Shown piece by piece: positions 51,601-60,825 of a stretch of DNA of 64,000 nucleotides (positions within the stretch are counted from its first letter, which is position 1; every line of letters starts with the position of its first letter). The stretch covers positions 124,001 to 188,000 of the forward strand of contig NZ_FNJD01000003.1 of NCBI RefSeq assembly GCF_900103185.1, in the 5' to 3' direction. The notes under the pieces are model-generated. The model was not told the DNA's origin. It worked only from the letters and a program-made list of their open reading frames with translations, and made no database searches. The DNA comes from Sulfitobacter litoralis. GTDB taxonomy: Bacteria > Pseudomonadota > Alphaproteobacteria > Rhodobacterales > Rhodobacteraceae. The position numbers and the translations under genes were made by a program.

Positions 51601-53028
51601 CTACCCCCAGCTATCAAAACCGAAGATCATATAGTCCCGCTGATACGCGTCGGACGTAAGCTTCTCGATCTCGGCGTCGTAGATGTCGGCCAGCACATAG
51701 GGTTGGGTCACCGGGCGCGACATCATCGTGGCCGGGGGCTGAACGCCAACGCTTTGCGCCAGCGCCGACAGCTCTGCTGCCAACTCGTCTTCGCGGATGA
51801 TCCGGTCGGGCAAGGCAAACTCTCCGAAACCCTGCACCGCTTGCGCTTGGGTACACCACGCCTGATCCACTCTGATCGCCGTCTGCCCGTTCAGGTTCCC
51901 CTTGAGAAAGGTCAGAAAGGCCTTGAACGCGGCGCGATGTGCATCGGCGTCATAGTTATTGTCCGGCTCGCCCTGCGGCAGCGGCATCTTATAGCGTTTG
52001 ATCAGCGTTGCGCGCAGCTGAGCATAGCTGCCTTTGCCCGTGGTCAGGATATGCCGGCAAAAAGCGTCATGGGCGCGGTCTACGGGGTGCCGGAGCACGG
52101 TAAAGCTGCGGTGACCGGGATGCTTGCGCTTCCACTGGCGCAATTGCTTTTGGTTGAGCTTGGTTTGCAAAGCGCCCCGCCCGACACCGTCCAGCGCCGC
52201 CATCCAATCCAGCACCTGCGGTTCGGGCCCGCTGCGCAGTGGCAGATACAGCAGCGGAGCGTTGGCCGCGACAACATAGGACGGCACCACCGGCCCGCGT
52301 CGGGGTTCAAAATTCGGCGTTCGGGTCAGGTCGAAACGATCCATCCGGCCAAGCGCGTCCAGCATCTCATCATAGTTGCTGACCTTGGCCGAGATCGGTT
52401 CGGGGTTCTGCTTTTTCAGGCTCTTGTCCAGTGCGTCGAGCTGATGATCAACCCCCAGATACCGCGCCAAACCGTTCATCACCTCGACACTTTGCAGGTC
52501 TTCGTACGCCACATAAAACGCCGTCTGCCCCAGCTTTTGAAGCCGGTTCAACAGCGTCAACTGGAACTCTTGCAGCGCCTCAAGATGGTCAGAGAACTCT
52601 GCCTCGTCGAACACCGCTTGCGCCTTTTTATGCGCCTTGACGTCAGTCAGCTTCCATTGCCCTGTGCTGCGCGCGATCTTCCAGCTGACATAGCTTTCTA
52701 CCGGATTCCGCGTCAGAATGATCTTGGCGCAGGTGTCATCTTCCAACAGCGGGGCCAGCACGCGGGGGTCGTGGTTGTGAAAATAGCGAAATCCGCCGAT
52801 GCCCTTGGTCTTGTCACGTATCGCGGCCAGCAACTCGGCCGGATCATCGTCCCGCGTTTCCTGATCCACGCCTAAAATCTCTGCGCTTTTGGGGTAGCCG
52901 ATGAAATGCGGGTTGAACGCCTCGCCGTGGCAGGTGATCCCGTCAAAGGCGTTCAGGTTGCTTTCCAGAAAATTGGAGCCTGTGCGCATCTCGGCAAAGA
53001 CGACGAAGCTTTTAAATTTCAATGTCAT
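51601..53028 (-). CDS. Sulfotransferase-family protein with two sulfotransferase-like halves
   Basis: A 475-residue cytoplasmic-type protein. The N-terminal half has a PAPS-binding start FVVFAEMRTGSNFLESNL and the 3'-phosphate motif IILTRNPVESYVSWKIAR, resembling the Stf0-like group. The second half (about 245-475) contains HRSFTVLRHPVDRAHDAFCRHI, which resembles the 3'-phosphate motif of a second sulfotransferase. No 5'-binding loop is obvious there, so it may be degenerate. It probably sulfates a surface sugar and is the last gene of a glycosyltransferase operon. Confidence 0.8.
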   Translation of the reverse strand: MTLKFKSFVVFAEMRTGSNFLESNLNAFDGITCHGEAFNPHFIGYPKSAEILGVDQETRDDDPAELLAAIRDKTKGIGGFRYFHNHDPRVLAPLLEDDTCAKIILTRNPVESYVSWKIARSTGQWKLTDVKAHKKAQAVFDEAEFSDHLEALQEFQLTLLNRLQKLGQTAFYVAYEDLQSVEVMNGLARYLGVDHQLDALDKSLKKQNPEPISAKVSNYDEMLDALGRMDRFDLTRTPNFEPRRGPVVPSYVVAANAPLLYLPLRSGPEPQVLDWMAALDGVGRGALQTKLNQKQLRQWKRKHPGHRSFTVLRHPVDRAHDAFCRHILTTGKGSYAQLRATLIKRYKMPLPQGEPDNNYDADAHRAAFKAFLTFLKGNLNGQTAIRVDQAWCTQAQAVQGFGEFALPDRIIREDELAAELSALAQSVGVQPPATMMSRPVTQPYVLADIYDAEIEKLTSDAYQRDYMIFGFDSWG

Positions 53029-53031
53029 ATT

Positions 53032-54729
53032 TTATTGCACCAAATAGGGTTTGCGCGGCGGTTTCTGGGGGGCCGACAGGCCAGGTTCTACGGGAAAATC
53101 GCCCATCAGATAGGGGTGCATCCCCTGGTTCTTGAGGTTTTGCAGGAATTGCCCAAAGCCAGTCAGGTCCGCCATCTTCGGCACCTCGGATAAACGGCCC
53201 GTTTTGACCTGTCCGATCTCGTCGAGAATGCTTTGCAACGGCTCCATCGGGGCTTCGATGAATTCCGCCATCGTCCAGATGCGCACCCGCGCTTTGGCAT
53301 AATGCGACCGCAGGATCGCCATATGCTCGCTTTCGATCTTTTGCAGCGCAGCGGCGGTACGGCGGATCTCGGCAAAATCTTTATTCGACCGGAACAGCGG
53401 CACCGCCCACGCGCCGGTGATCACCGACACCTGTGCATTCGGGTCTTTGGCGATCTCCCAGCAGATGTCCTGATTGTCCTGCGGACCGAACTGAAAGCAC
53501 TGACGTTCGCCACGGGTGTTCCAGATCAGATTGGTCAGAAACGCCTTGGGGTCATAATTGCGGATCTTGGCGCTATTGCTCAGCGCGCCATTGATCGCAT
53601 TCTGCCCATCGGCAAAATGCACGCGGTCCGGTGCAAACAGATGGCCGTGGACCCGCGCGCCGGTGGATTTTGCCAGCCAAGGCTCAAAATTCTCGAACAG
53701 CGCGGCAAAGCCTTGAAAGACCGAATAGGGCGCGGCGGTAACACCATTTTCCCAGCCTTCGTTCGGAAACCGGCTTTGCATATACAGCCCTGCGCGTCCA
53801 CGCGTGCGGCGTTCAACGGCTTTGGCAAAGACGCGGTCGATCTTGCCCGGGTTCGGCTCTGTCCGTTTCATCGCACCCGCCTCATCGGTCAGGAACGCGT
53901 CATAAAGGCGGCCCGCCTTGGGCCAGATCTTGCGTGCGACGAAACAATCGGACCGCCGTAAAAGCTGCAGGTGATCATCGTAGAAAATATGTGGTTTGCC
54001 CTGGAAATCGAACTTGGACAGTGTCAGTGACCGGCTTTCGATCTGGATGGAATAGAGCCGCGCGAGCGTCTGGAAATAGCTTTCATCCGGTATCCAGACA
54101 TGGCGGAAATAGGCATCGTATGCGGCGCGTTTCGGATCTTGCAGGATCGCCGACAGGGTTTGCCGCGTCAGACACCACCATTGCGACCCCATATGCGGCA
54201 CAAGGCCCTTGGGGATGCGCCGCTTGAGCCCGACGAAGCGTTGAACAGCTACCGCCTTGTCGAACAGATACCGGTGTCGCTTCCACGAAAAGGGGAAACG
54301 CATGGTAAAACGTTCGACATCCAGCCCCCCAACCGTCCAAGGGACATCTGCTGTTGTCGCGCTTTCGATGAAGTCGGTACGCGGACGGGCGGCAAGATAA
54401 TCGATCAGCTCTTTCACCGGACGCAGTGGCAGGCATGAACCAGACGCCAAATAGACATGGCGCACGTCTGCAAAGCTGTCCAACATCATCTCGGACGCGG
54501 TCTGAGACGCGGCAACCAGCCCCCACGTTCCCCATTCGCAGCGATAGCGCTTGCTGAACATCAGATGAGGGACATCAGACAGCGCCTGCACAAAATCGTC
54601 ATGGGTCTTTTCCGGTACGGATTTGTCGACGTGGATCACCACCGTACAGCCCGCCGCAGCCCAATGCCGTGCCACCTGTTCGGCGCGGTCTAGGGCGGTA
54701 TGGACCAGCATGACCAGTCCGACGCTCAT
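53032..54729 (-). CDS. GT14-type (beta-1,6-N-acetylglucosaminyltransferase-like) glycosyltransferase with extra C-terminal domain
   Basis: A 565-residue protein. The first about 270 residues look like the core-2/I-branching GT14 fold: VGLVMLVHTALDRAEQVARHW, VIHVDKSVP, YLASGSCLPLRPV, GSQWWCLTRQT and IPDESYFQTL. The remaining 290 residues are conserved-looking but without a function I know (DUF5927/5928-like by context). The ATG at 54727-54729 overlaps the preceding stop (ATGA); the open frame reaches 23 codons further. Confidence 0.82.
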   Translation of the reverse strand: MSVGLVMLVHTALDRAEQVARHWAAAGCTVVIHVDKSVPEKTHDDFVQALSDVPHLMFSKRYRCEWGTWGLVAASQTASEMMLDSFADVRHVYLASGSCLPLRPVKELIDYLAARPRTDFIESATTADVPWTVGGLDVERFTMRFPFSWKRHRYLFDKAVAVQRFVGLKRRIPKGLVPHMGSQWWCLTRQTLSAILQDPKRAAYDAYFRHVWIPDESYFQTLARLYSIQIESRSLTLSKFDFQGKPHIFYDDHLQLLRRSDCFVARKIWPKAGRLYDAFLTDEAGAMKRTEPNPGKIDRVFAKAVERRTRGRAGLYMQSRFPNEGWENGVTAAPYSVFQGFAALFENFEPWLAKSTGARVHGHLFAPDRVHFADGQNAINGALSNSAKIRNYDPKAFLTNLIWNTRGERQCFQFGPQDNQDICWEIAKDPNAQVSVITGAWAVPLFRSNKDFAEIRRTAAALQKIESEHMAILRSHYAKARVRIWTMAEFIEAPMEPLQSILDEIGQVKTGRLSEVPKMADLTGFGQFLQNLKNQGMHPYLMGDFPVEPGLSAPQKPPRKPYLVQ

Positions 54730-55736
54730 GCCCAGTTGCCCTTGGACATCAGGCCCAGAATCTCGAGCTGGCGCCAGTTGATATATTTCTCGGACCACTT
54801 ACCCCAAAGCTGCGGGTTCTGGTCAGGGTTGTTGGCATAGGTCTTGTATTCGATGGACTTGGCGTAGTGCTGGCCACGCTCAAGCTCTTCTGCGGCCTTG
54901 GCCCCGAAGGTATCAAGGAATTTAGCATGCAGCAAAACGCCCGAGGCTTTCTCTCCACCCCATTCGTCATAAACCCGATTCAGCCCGCGCGGTAGAAGCG
55001 TATGGGTCGAACTAACATAGGCATAGCGACGGTCCCATTTAACCAAAGGCACCTTATTGAGCGCAGGTGCCTTGGCAGGCTTATGTTTAAAGAACACCCG
55101 CGCACGCGGCCCGCCCTGTATCCAGAGGTTGCCGTATTTTTCATTACGCGAAATCGCGTAGTTGCCGCTGTCGAACCACGCGGCGATCTCCATCGGGTTT
55201 TGACCAGCCTGATAGGGTTCATCCTCCAGCCTCCCCTTGGGGTAGACATCCAGTAGCATCGCACCAAAGCTGCGGATCTCGCAGTTATCCAGCCAATCGG
55301 TCAGCGCCTGAACCGGTCGCGTGTCACAGAACGGATACACAAAGAATTCATCCGGATCGACCACCAGCACCCAGTGGCCGTGCGCGTATTTGCGTTTAAG
55401 ATAGTTCATCCAGTCGATACCGAAACCGGACCGGCGATAGCTGGCGTCGGTATGCCAGACGGACACATCTTTCATCCCGCGCAGGTAATCTGCGCTGCCA
55501 TCGTCGGACCCGTTATCGACAAAAAGGAAGTGGTTGATCCCGAGCGCGCGATAATACTCTAGAAAGTAGGGCAGCCGGATTTTTTCGTTCCGCATTGTGC
55601 AGACAAGCAAGACATCGTTAGGACGGATCGCGCGGGTATTGTCCTGAACATTTTTCAGCTCGGACGACTTGCGTAGGGCCCGGATCAACCTCCGCTTGCG
55701 CCGCACGCGCATCTTGTAAGAATCCCAAAGGCTCAC
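54726..55736 (-). CDS. Glycosyltransferase family 2-like protein (copy A)
   Basis: A 336-residue GT-A-type enzyme of the PF13704/GT92-like group. It has CTMRNEKIRLPYFLEYYRALGINHFLFVDNGSDDGSADYL (key: RNE..RLPYFL..YR, VDNGSDDGS) and the metal motif VVDPDEFF. It starts with GTG, preceded by GGAGAAGAC. It is paralogous to the gene at 55887 and coupled to the GT14 gene by a four-base overlap. Acceptor and donor are unknown. Confidence 0.85.
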   Translation of the reverse strand: MSLWDSYKMRVRRKRRLIRALRKSSELKNVQDNTRAIRPNDVLLVCTMRNEKIRLPYFLEYYRALGINHFLFVDNGSDDGSADYLRGMKDVSVWHTDASYRRSGFGIDWMNYLKRKYAHGHWVLVVDPDEFFVYPFCDTRPVQALTDWLDNCEIRSFGAMLLDVYPKGRLEDEPYQAGQNPMEIAAWFDSGNYAISRNEKYGNLWIQGGPRARVFFKHKPAKAPALNKVPLVKWDRRYAYVSSTHTLLPRGLNRVYDEWGGEKASGVLLHAKFLDTFGAKAAEELERGQHYAKSIEYKTYANNPDQNPQLWGKWSEKYINWRQLEILGLMSKGNWA

Positions 55737-55886
55737 GTCTTCTCCATACCCTGCTCAGAACGCCCCGCCCGAGCGTCGCCTTTATTGCATCAGGTTTGAG
55801 GACAATATGTCATGGGCCGTCTTTATAAACAACGTAATTTGAAACAGTTACACGCTGCGCTGGTGGAATAGCAGCCGGTACGGCCA

Positions 55887-56927
55887 TCAACCCCAAGGGC
55901 TGCGCATCAAGCAGCAGGCTTCTAGATCCGCCGGTCCGGTATAGCGCTGCGCGCCAGCGTGCCACAGATCGGGGGCATCGGCGATCTGGTCATAGTAGCC
56001 GTCAAACTGCTCAGGTGTGTGAAAATGCTGCCCACGCGCCTTTTCCTGAAGGGATTTTGCAACGATCTCTGGCAGGAACTTACTGTGTAGCAGCACCCCT
56101 GACGGGGTCTCCGCTCCCGGCCCATCATAGAGGTCGTTCAACGCCGGTGGCAGCAAAGAGTGGGTTGAATTGACGTAGACATAGCGCCGGTTCCAGCGCA
56201 CCAGCGGTATCTTGTTCAGCGTTGGCGATTGCGAAGGCTTATCAGCAAAGAACATGCGTTCACGCGCCCCGCCCTGCACCCACAGGTTGTTCAGCGGCCA
56301 CTGACGTACAGCGCGGTATGGTCCGGCGTCAAACCAGTTCAATATGCGCGACGGATCATCTCCCGGCACATAGGCCTGTGCGCCCAAGGGCCCTTTTGGG
56401 AACATATCCAGCATCAGCGTGCCGAATCCGACGCGGCCTACCCTCTCAAGCTGCCCTGCGAGCGCGGGCAGTTTCCCCTTCTCCATCTGGTCATAGACCA
56501 GCAGTTCGTCGGCATCGACGGTCAGGCACCAGCGCCCGTGCCCATGCCGCCACAGCAGCCAGTTGAGCCAATCCAAGCCGAACCGCGACCCGCGATAGCT
56601 GGCCGAGGTTTGCCACAGGGTCACATCGGGCTGCGCCGCCAGCAGGTCGGCGCTGCCATCATCGCTGCCGTTGTCGACAATTAGAAAATGGGCAACGCCA
56701 AGGTCGCGGTAGTGCTGCAGAAAATACGGAAGCCGCGCGGCCTCGTTACGCAGCACGACAAAGGCGAGCACCCCGTCAGGCGGGATTGCCCCTTGCCCCG
56801 ACGAGGCCCCGAGCTGATGCCGCGACCGCAACCCACGCCACAGTAGCCGCCGCCGTTTCAACCGCATCCGGTAGGCGCCCCACAGGCGGGCCCATCGGGA
56901 CGCAGGACCAGCGGCGCTATCCGTCAT
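55887..56927 (-). CDS. Glycosyltransferase family 2-like protein (copy B)
   Basis: A 346-residue paralogue of the neighbouring gene. It shares RNE..RLPYFL..YR.LG..HFL.VDNGSDDGSADLL, the DxD motif TVDADELL, NLWVQGGARERMFF, and NKIPLVRWNRRYVYVNSTHSLLP (in pieces of the same order). A 150-base gap separates the two. The ATG overlaps the galE stop by four bases, so it belongs to the galU-galE operon. Confidence 0.85.
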   Translation of the reverse strand: MTDSAAGPASRWARLWGAYRMRLKRRRLLWRGLRSRHQLGASSGQGAIPPDGVLAFVVLRNEAARLPYFLQHYRDLGVAHFLIVDNGSDDGSADLLAAQPDVTLWQTSASYRGSRFGLDWLNWLLWRHGHGRWCLTVDADELLVYDQMEKGKLPALAGQLERVGRVGFGTLMLDMFPKGPLGAQAYVPGDDPSRILNWFDAGPYRAVRQWPLNNLWVQGGARERMFFADKPSQSPTLNKIPLVRWNRRYVYVNSTHSLLPPALNDLYDGPGAETPSGVLLHSKFLPEIVAKSLQEKARGQHFHTPEQFDGYYDQIADAPDLWHAGAQRYTGPADLEACCLMRSPWG

Positions 56928-57907
56928 GCGCTATAGTCGCCGGTTTGGTGCCATCTCCATGCGTCTGCAATCATCTGCGGCAGGGTCGATCGTTTGGGCC
57001 GCCAGCCCAGCTCCGTCTCAGCGCGGACCGAGCCCGAGACCAACTTGGTGCAATCACCCGGTCGCCGGTCGCCTTCGGTCATCGGTACGGCGCGGTTGGT
57101 CACCTCACGGCTTTGCTCAACAACCTCGCGCACGGAAAACCCTGTGCCGGTGCCCAAATTGAACACACGGCTGCCCTTATCCTCAAGCAGCCAGTTCAGC
57201 CCCAACACATGGGCGTCGACCAGATCGCAGACATGCACATAGTCGCGGATGCAGGTGCCATCCGGCGTATCGTAATCGGTGCCAAAGATCGTCAGCGCAT
57301 CCCGTTTGCCGTCGATGGCGTCCAGCATCAGCGGGATCAAATGCGTCTCGGGCTGGTGGAATTCGCCCACTTCGCCCTCGGGGTCGGCACCGGCGACGTT
57401 GAAATAGCGAAAGATCACGCTTTGCAGCCCATAGGCGGCCTCGAAATCGCGCAGGATATCTTCGATTGCGCGCTTGGAGGCCCCGTAGGCATTAATCGGA
57501 TGTTGCGCGCTGTTTTCATCCAACACGACATTATCCTGATCGCCATAGGTCGCGCAGGTGGATGAAAAGACAAACTGTTTGCAGCCCGCCGCGACCGTCG
57601 CCTCGATCAGGTTCAGCGACCCTTCGACATTATTGCGCCAATAGGTGCCGGGTTGTTTCATGCTATCGCCCACTTGGCTAAGCGCGGCGAAATGCATGAC
57701 GGCGACCGGTCGGTACCGTTCAAACACGGCATCAATCTCGGCCCGGTTCAGCAGATCACCCTGCACAAAGGGGCCGAATTTCACCGCATCGCGCCAGCCG
57801 GTGACCAGATTGTCAAAAGTGACAGGCGTATAGCCTGCAGCGGCCAGCGCCTTGCACGCATGCGACCCGATATAGCCTGCGCCGCCAGTGACCAAGATAT
57901 TCGCCAT
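56924..57907 (-). CDS. galE: UDP-glucose 4-epimerase
   Basis: A 327-residue short-chain dehydrogenase-fold enzyme interconverting UDP-glucose and UDP-galactose. GGAGYIGSH gives the NAD motif at residues 8-16. The catalytic pair is Tyr142 and Lys146 (AYGASKRA), with the nearby SSTCATYG. YFNVAGADPEGEVGE and YDTPDGTCIRDYVHV are typical of GalE. It lies 24 bases after galU. Confidence 0.94.
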   Translation of the reverse strand: MANILVTGGAGYIGSHACKALAAAGYTPVTFDNLVTGWRDAVKFGPFVQGDLLNRAEIDAVFERYRPVAVMHFAALSQVGDSMKQPGTYWRNNVEGSLNLIEATVAAGCKQFVFSSTCATYGDQDNVVLDENSAQHPINAYGASKRAIEDILRDFEAAYGLQSVIFRYFNVAGADPEGEVGEFHQPETHLIPLMLDAIDGKRDALTIFGTDYDTPDGTCIRDYVHVCDLVDAHVLGLNWLLEDKGSRVFNLGTGTGFSVREVVEQSREVTNRAVPMTEGDRRPGDCTKLVSGSVRAETELGWRPKRSTLPQMIADAWRWHQTGDYSA

Positions 57908-57931
57908 ACGCCCGTCCTTATCGTCCTGCGC

Positions 57932-58831
57932 TTATTGCGCCGCAGTTTCGCCCTGCATGATGTCTTGCAGATAGGCGCGCAAATCATCGCGCAGTTCCTC
58001 GCGGGCCAGCCCGAAGGAGACCGTCGCTTGCAAGAACCCAGATTTAGAACCACAGTCAAAACGCTGGCCCTTAAAGCGGTAGCCGTAGACATCGTTGCCT
58101 TGGGTCAGCTCCGCCGCGATAGCATCTGTCAGCTGAATTTCCCCGCCCGAGCCGGACTTTAGCTGGTTCAGGTTCTTCAGTACGTTTGGCGACAGGATAT
58201 AGCGGCCGATCACGGCAAGGTTCGACGGTGCGTCTTCGGCTTTGGGCTTTTCGACCATGCCTTTGACCTTGACCAAGGCCCCGTCAGATGGACCGTCATC
58301 AATGTCCAACATACCGTAAGAAGAGGACTTTTCAGGGTTCACTTCCATCGCCGCAACCATGTTTCCACCGGTTTCATTGTAGGCTTCGATCATCTGCTGC
58401 AGGCAGGGCTTGTCAGCTGCGATCACGTCATCGGGCAGCATCACCGCAAAGGGTTCGTTGCCAATCAGACGACGGGCGCACCATACCGCGTGACCCAGAC
58501 CAAGTGCTTTGTGCTGGCGGATATAGGCGATGGCACCACTATCCATATTGGTGTCCTTAAGGATCTCCAACAGCTCCGTTTTGCCCTTGGAGCGCAGTTC
58601 CTGTTCCAGCACGGGAGAGTGGTCAAAGTAGTCTTCCAGCGCACCCTTGCCGCGGGATGTGACAAAGATGAATTCCTTGATTCCGGCCGCGCGAGCTTCG
58701 TCGATGGCGTATTGCACCAGCGGGCGATCGACCAGGGTCATGATCTCTTTGGGAACAGATTTCGTCGCGGGCAAAAACCGCGTTCCCAAACCAGCCACCG
58801 GAAAAATCGCTTTTGTTACTTTCTTAGCCAT
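57932..58831 (-). CDS. galU: UTP-glucose-1-phosphate uridylyltransferase
   Basis: A 299-residue nucleotidyltransferase making UDP-glucose. It starts VTKAIFPVAGLGTRFLPATKSVPKE (key: GLGTRFLPATKSVPKE) with VQYAIDEARAAGI, LGHAVWCAR and MLPDDVI. Its product feeds galE here and ugd at 11 kb. It appears to start a transcript reading through galE and the copy B glycosyltransferase. Confidence 0.95.
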   Translation of the reverse strand: MAKKVTKAIFPVAGLGTRFLPATKSVPKEIMTLVDRPLVQYAIDEARAAGIKEFIFVTSRGKGALEDYFDHSPVLEQELRSKGKTELLEILKDTNMDSGAIAYIRQHKALGLGHAVWCARRLIGNEPFAVMLPDDVIAADKPCLQQMIEAYNETGGNMVAAMEVNPEKSSSYGMLDIDDGPSDGALVKVKGMVEKPKAEDAPSNLAVIGRYILSPNVLKNLNQLKSGSGGEIQLTDAIAAELTQGNDVYGYRFKGQRFDCGSKSGFLQATVSFGLAREELRDDLRAYLQDIMQGETAAQ

Positions 58832-59114
58832 GTGAAATCGCTGCCCTTATAAATATACGTGCGGATAACTGAAGTTAGTGCTCAGTGAATTGCAAACCAT
58901 CATGCTGCCAGTCCTAAATAAGACCAGCGCCCGAATTGTGGCGGCTTCTTGCTGATTTTGCGGCACAAAACCCCCCTTGCGTCACAGCCTGCGCAATTTT
59001 GCGCCTTATCCGCCGTTTTCTGAAAATAAATGAAAACCTCTGCGGGCTGCGGGCCTATTCGTTGCAGATTGCCCGCCCAAACGCAATCTCGGCGAAAGCG
59101 ATTGGGCAGCGCGG
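58832..59114 (-). promoter_or_regulatory. galU upstream region with a 14-bp palindrome
   Basis: A 283-base gap between kdsB and galU. It contains the perfect palindrome GCGCAATTTTGCGC (58991-59004), about 160 bases before the galU start. No terminator with a T-run is evident after kdsB. The region likely holds the galU promoter, but I could not pick a reliable -10/-35 pair. Confidence 0.35.
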
Positions 59115-59915
59115 TCAGTCCTGCCCCATCTCGGCCATCATTGCTTCGATCTTGGGCACATCTTCGGGGTTGTTCAGTTCCCAGAACTGGCGGCCCTTGG
59201 CCTCGACCTCTACACAAAGCACCTTATGGCCGTTTTCCATGAACCGCAGCTGTTCAAGCCCTTCGAGCTGTTCAAGCGGGCCCACGTTCCACGACGAGTA
59301 GGACGCCAACGCATCGGGGCGATAGGCATAGACGCCTACGTGGTGAAAGACCGGTGTCGCGTCCGCATCGTCATAGGTTTTCGATGTGAACGGCACGACT
59401 TCCTTAGAGAAGTACATCGCCGCATGATCAGCCGCGAACACGGCAGTGGTGCCCCCCACGCGACCGGCCTTGCGATCAGCCAGCAGCCCGTTCAACGCGG
59501 CACCATCGCAGCGCAACACAGGTGTCGCAATCCCTGCGTTAGGGTCGTTTCGCAGACCCTGCACAAGGCTTTCGACAAACCAATGCGGCGTGAGCGGTGC
59601 GTCGCCTTGCAGGTTCACGACGATGTCGTACCCGCCGCCCAGAACCGTATGGGCTTCGGCGCAACGTTCTGTGCCGTTGGCGCAATCGACTGACGTCATC
59701 ACGACCTCGGCCCCGAAGGCTTCGGCGGCGTCCTTGATGCGGTCGTCATCGGTGGCCACGACCACCTTGTCGACGCCCTGGACCTCGCTGGCGGCACGCC
59801 AGCTGCGCTCGATCAGGCTGCGCGTATTGCCGCCCGCCCCCGTCAGCATCGCCAGCGGTTTAGCGGGATAGCGCGTAGAGGCATACCGCGCAGGAATAAC
59901 AATTAGGACAGACAT
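59115..59915 (-). CDS. kdsB: 3-deoxy-manno-octulosonate cytidylyltransferase
   Basis: A 266-residue enzyme that activates Kdo as CMP-Kdo for lipid A-core and capsule linkers. Family motifs are VIPARYASTRYPAKPLA at the N-terminus, NLQGDAPL, and FHHVGVYAYRPDAL. Its start shares a base with the cysQ stop (TGATG), so the two are coupled. Confidence 0.94.
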   Translation of the reverse strand: MSVLIVIPARYASTRYPAKPLAMLTGAGGNTRSLIERSWRAASEVQGVDKVVVATDDDRIKDAAEAFGAEVVMTSVDCANGTERCAEAHTVLGGGYDIVVNLQGDAPLTPHWFVESLVQGLRNDPNAGIATPVLRCDGAALNGLLADRKAGRVGGTTAVFAADHAAMYFSKEVVPFTSKTYDDADATPVFHHVGVYAYRPDALASYSSWNVGPLEQLEGLEQLRFMENGHKVLCVEVEAKGRQFWELNNPEDVPKIEAMMAEMGQD

Positions 59916-60712
59916 CAGGAGGCTTTCAAATCAACGCCCGGCGCATGGGCGATAAAGAAAGGGTTGGCAAAATCGGCTTTGCCGTAAGTGAGCGGGGTCA
60001 GATCGTCAAAACGCACAACTGCGCCCCCAGCACCGGTCAGAACGGCATGGCCCGCAGCCGTGTCCCATTCCATCGTCCGGCCAACGCGCGGGTAAAGGTC
60101 CGCTTCGCCGGTCGCGATCAAGCAGAATTTCAGCGACGAGCCCGCGCTTTTCATATCGCGCACATTGTATTTGGCGATGTAATCATCGGTCGCCTGATCG
60201 CGGTGTGACTTTGACGCCACCACCATCAGAGCCGTATTATCTGGTTTAGAGACTGATATCGGCTGCACCGGTCCTATGCTATCCTTGGGGAAATCACCGG
60301 TTTCCTCGACGGAGCTGCCGTCGGCCAGCGTAAAGAACATCCGCGATCGGGCCGGTGCATAGACGACACCGCGCGTCGGCACGCCGCCTTCGACCAATGC
60401 GATATTCACGGTAAAATCGCCACGGCGGTTGATGAATTCCTTGGTGCCGTCCAGCGGATCCACAATAAGAAAAGTATCGCCCGACGCCGAATGGGTGGCG
60501 GATTGCTCTTCGGTTACAAGCATCACATCAGGGAAAGCGGCGCGCAGCCCGTCCGAGATGATCTGGTCCGCGGCTTCGTCAGCGATGGTCACGGGGCTTT
60601 CGTCAGATTTGGTTTTGACCTCGAAATCATCCGAGCCGTAAATCTCCATGATCTTGTCGCCTGCTTCGATCGACAAACGGCGCATCACCGTTACCAGCTG
60701 TTCATAATCCAT
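59915..60712 (-). CDS. cysQ: 3'(2'),5'-bisphosphate nucleotidase CysQ
   Basis: A 265-residue inositol-monophosphatase-fold enzyme. The metal site is LIVDPLDGTKEFINRRGDF (DPLDGTKEF) with the upstream EE of VTEEQS and the late MEWDTAAGHAVL. CysQ dephosphorylates PAP, the product left by PAPS-dependent sulfotransferases and by sulfate assimilation. Its placement in a polysaccharide cluster with a sulfotransferase is noteworthy. Confidence 0.93.
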   Translation of the reverse strand: MDYEQLVTVMRRLSIEAGDKIMEIYGSDDFEVKTKSDESPVTIADEAADQIISDGLRAAFPDVMLVTEEQSATHSASGDTFLIVDPLDGTKEFINRRGDFTVNIALVEGGVPTRGVVYAPARSRMFFTLADGSSVEETGDFPKDSIGPVQPISVSKPDNTALMVVASKSHRDQATDDYIAKYNVRDMKSAGSSLKFCLIATGEADLYPRVGRTMEWDTAAGHAVLTGAGGAVVRFDDLTPLTYGKADFANPFFIAHAPGVDLKAS

Positions 60713-60825
60713 AATGTCGCGACCTTTTCAGTTTCGTTGATTACTTTGCGCAAACCCCTTATGATTGCGCCTTGACGGAACAGCAAGAATTCCGTGCGAG
60801 GGTACGTCACAAAGAGGCTACAACA

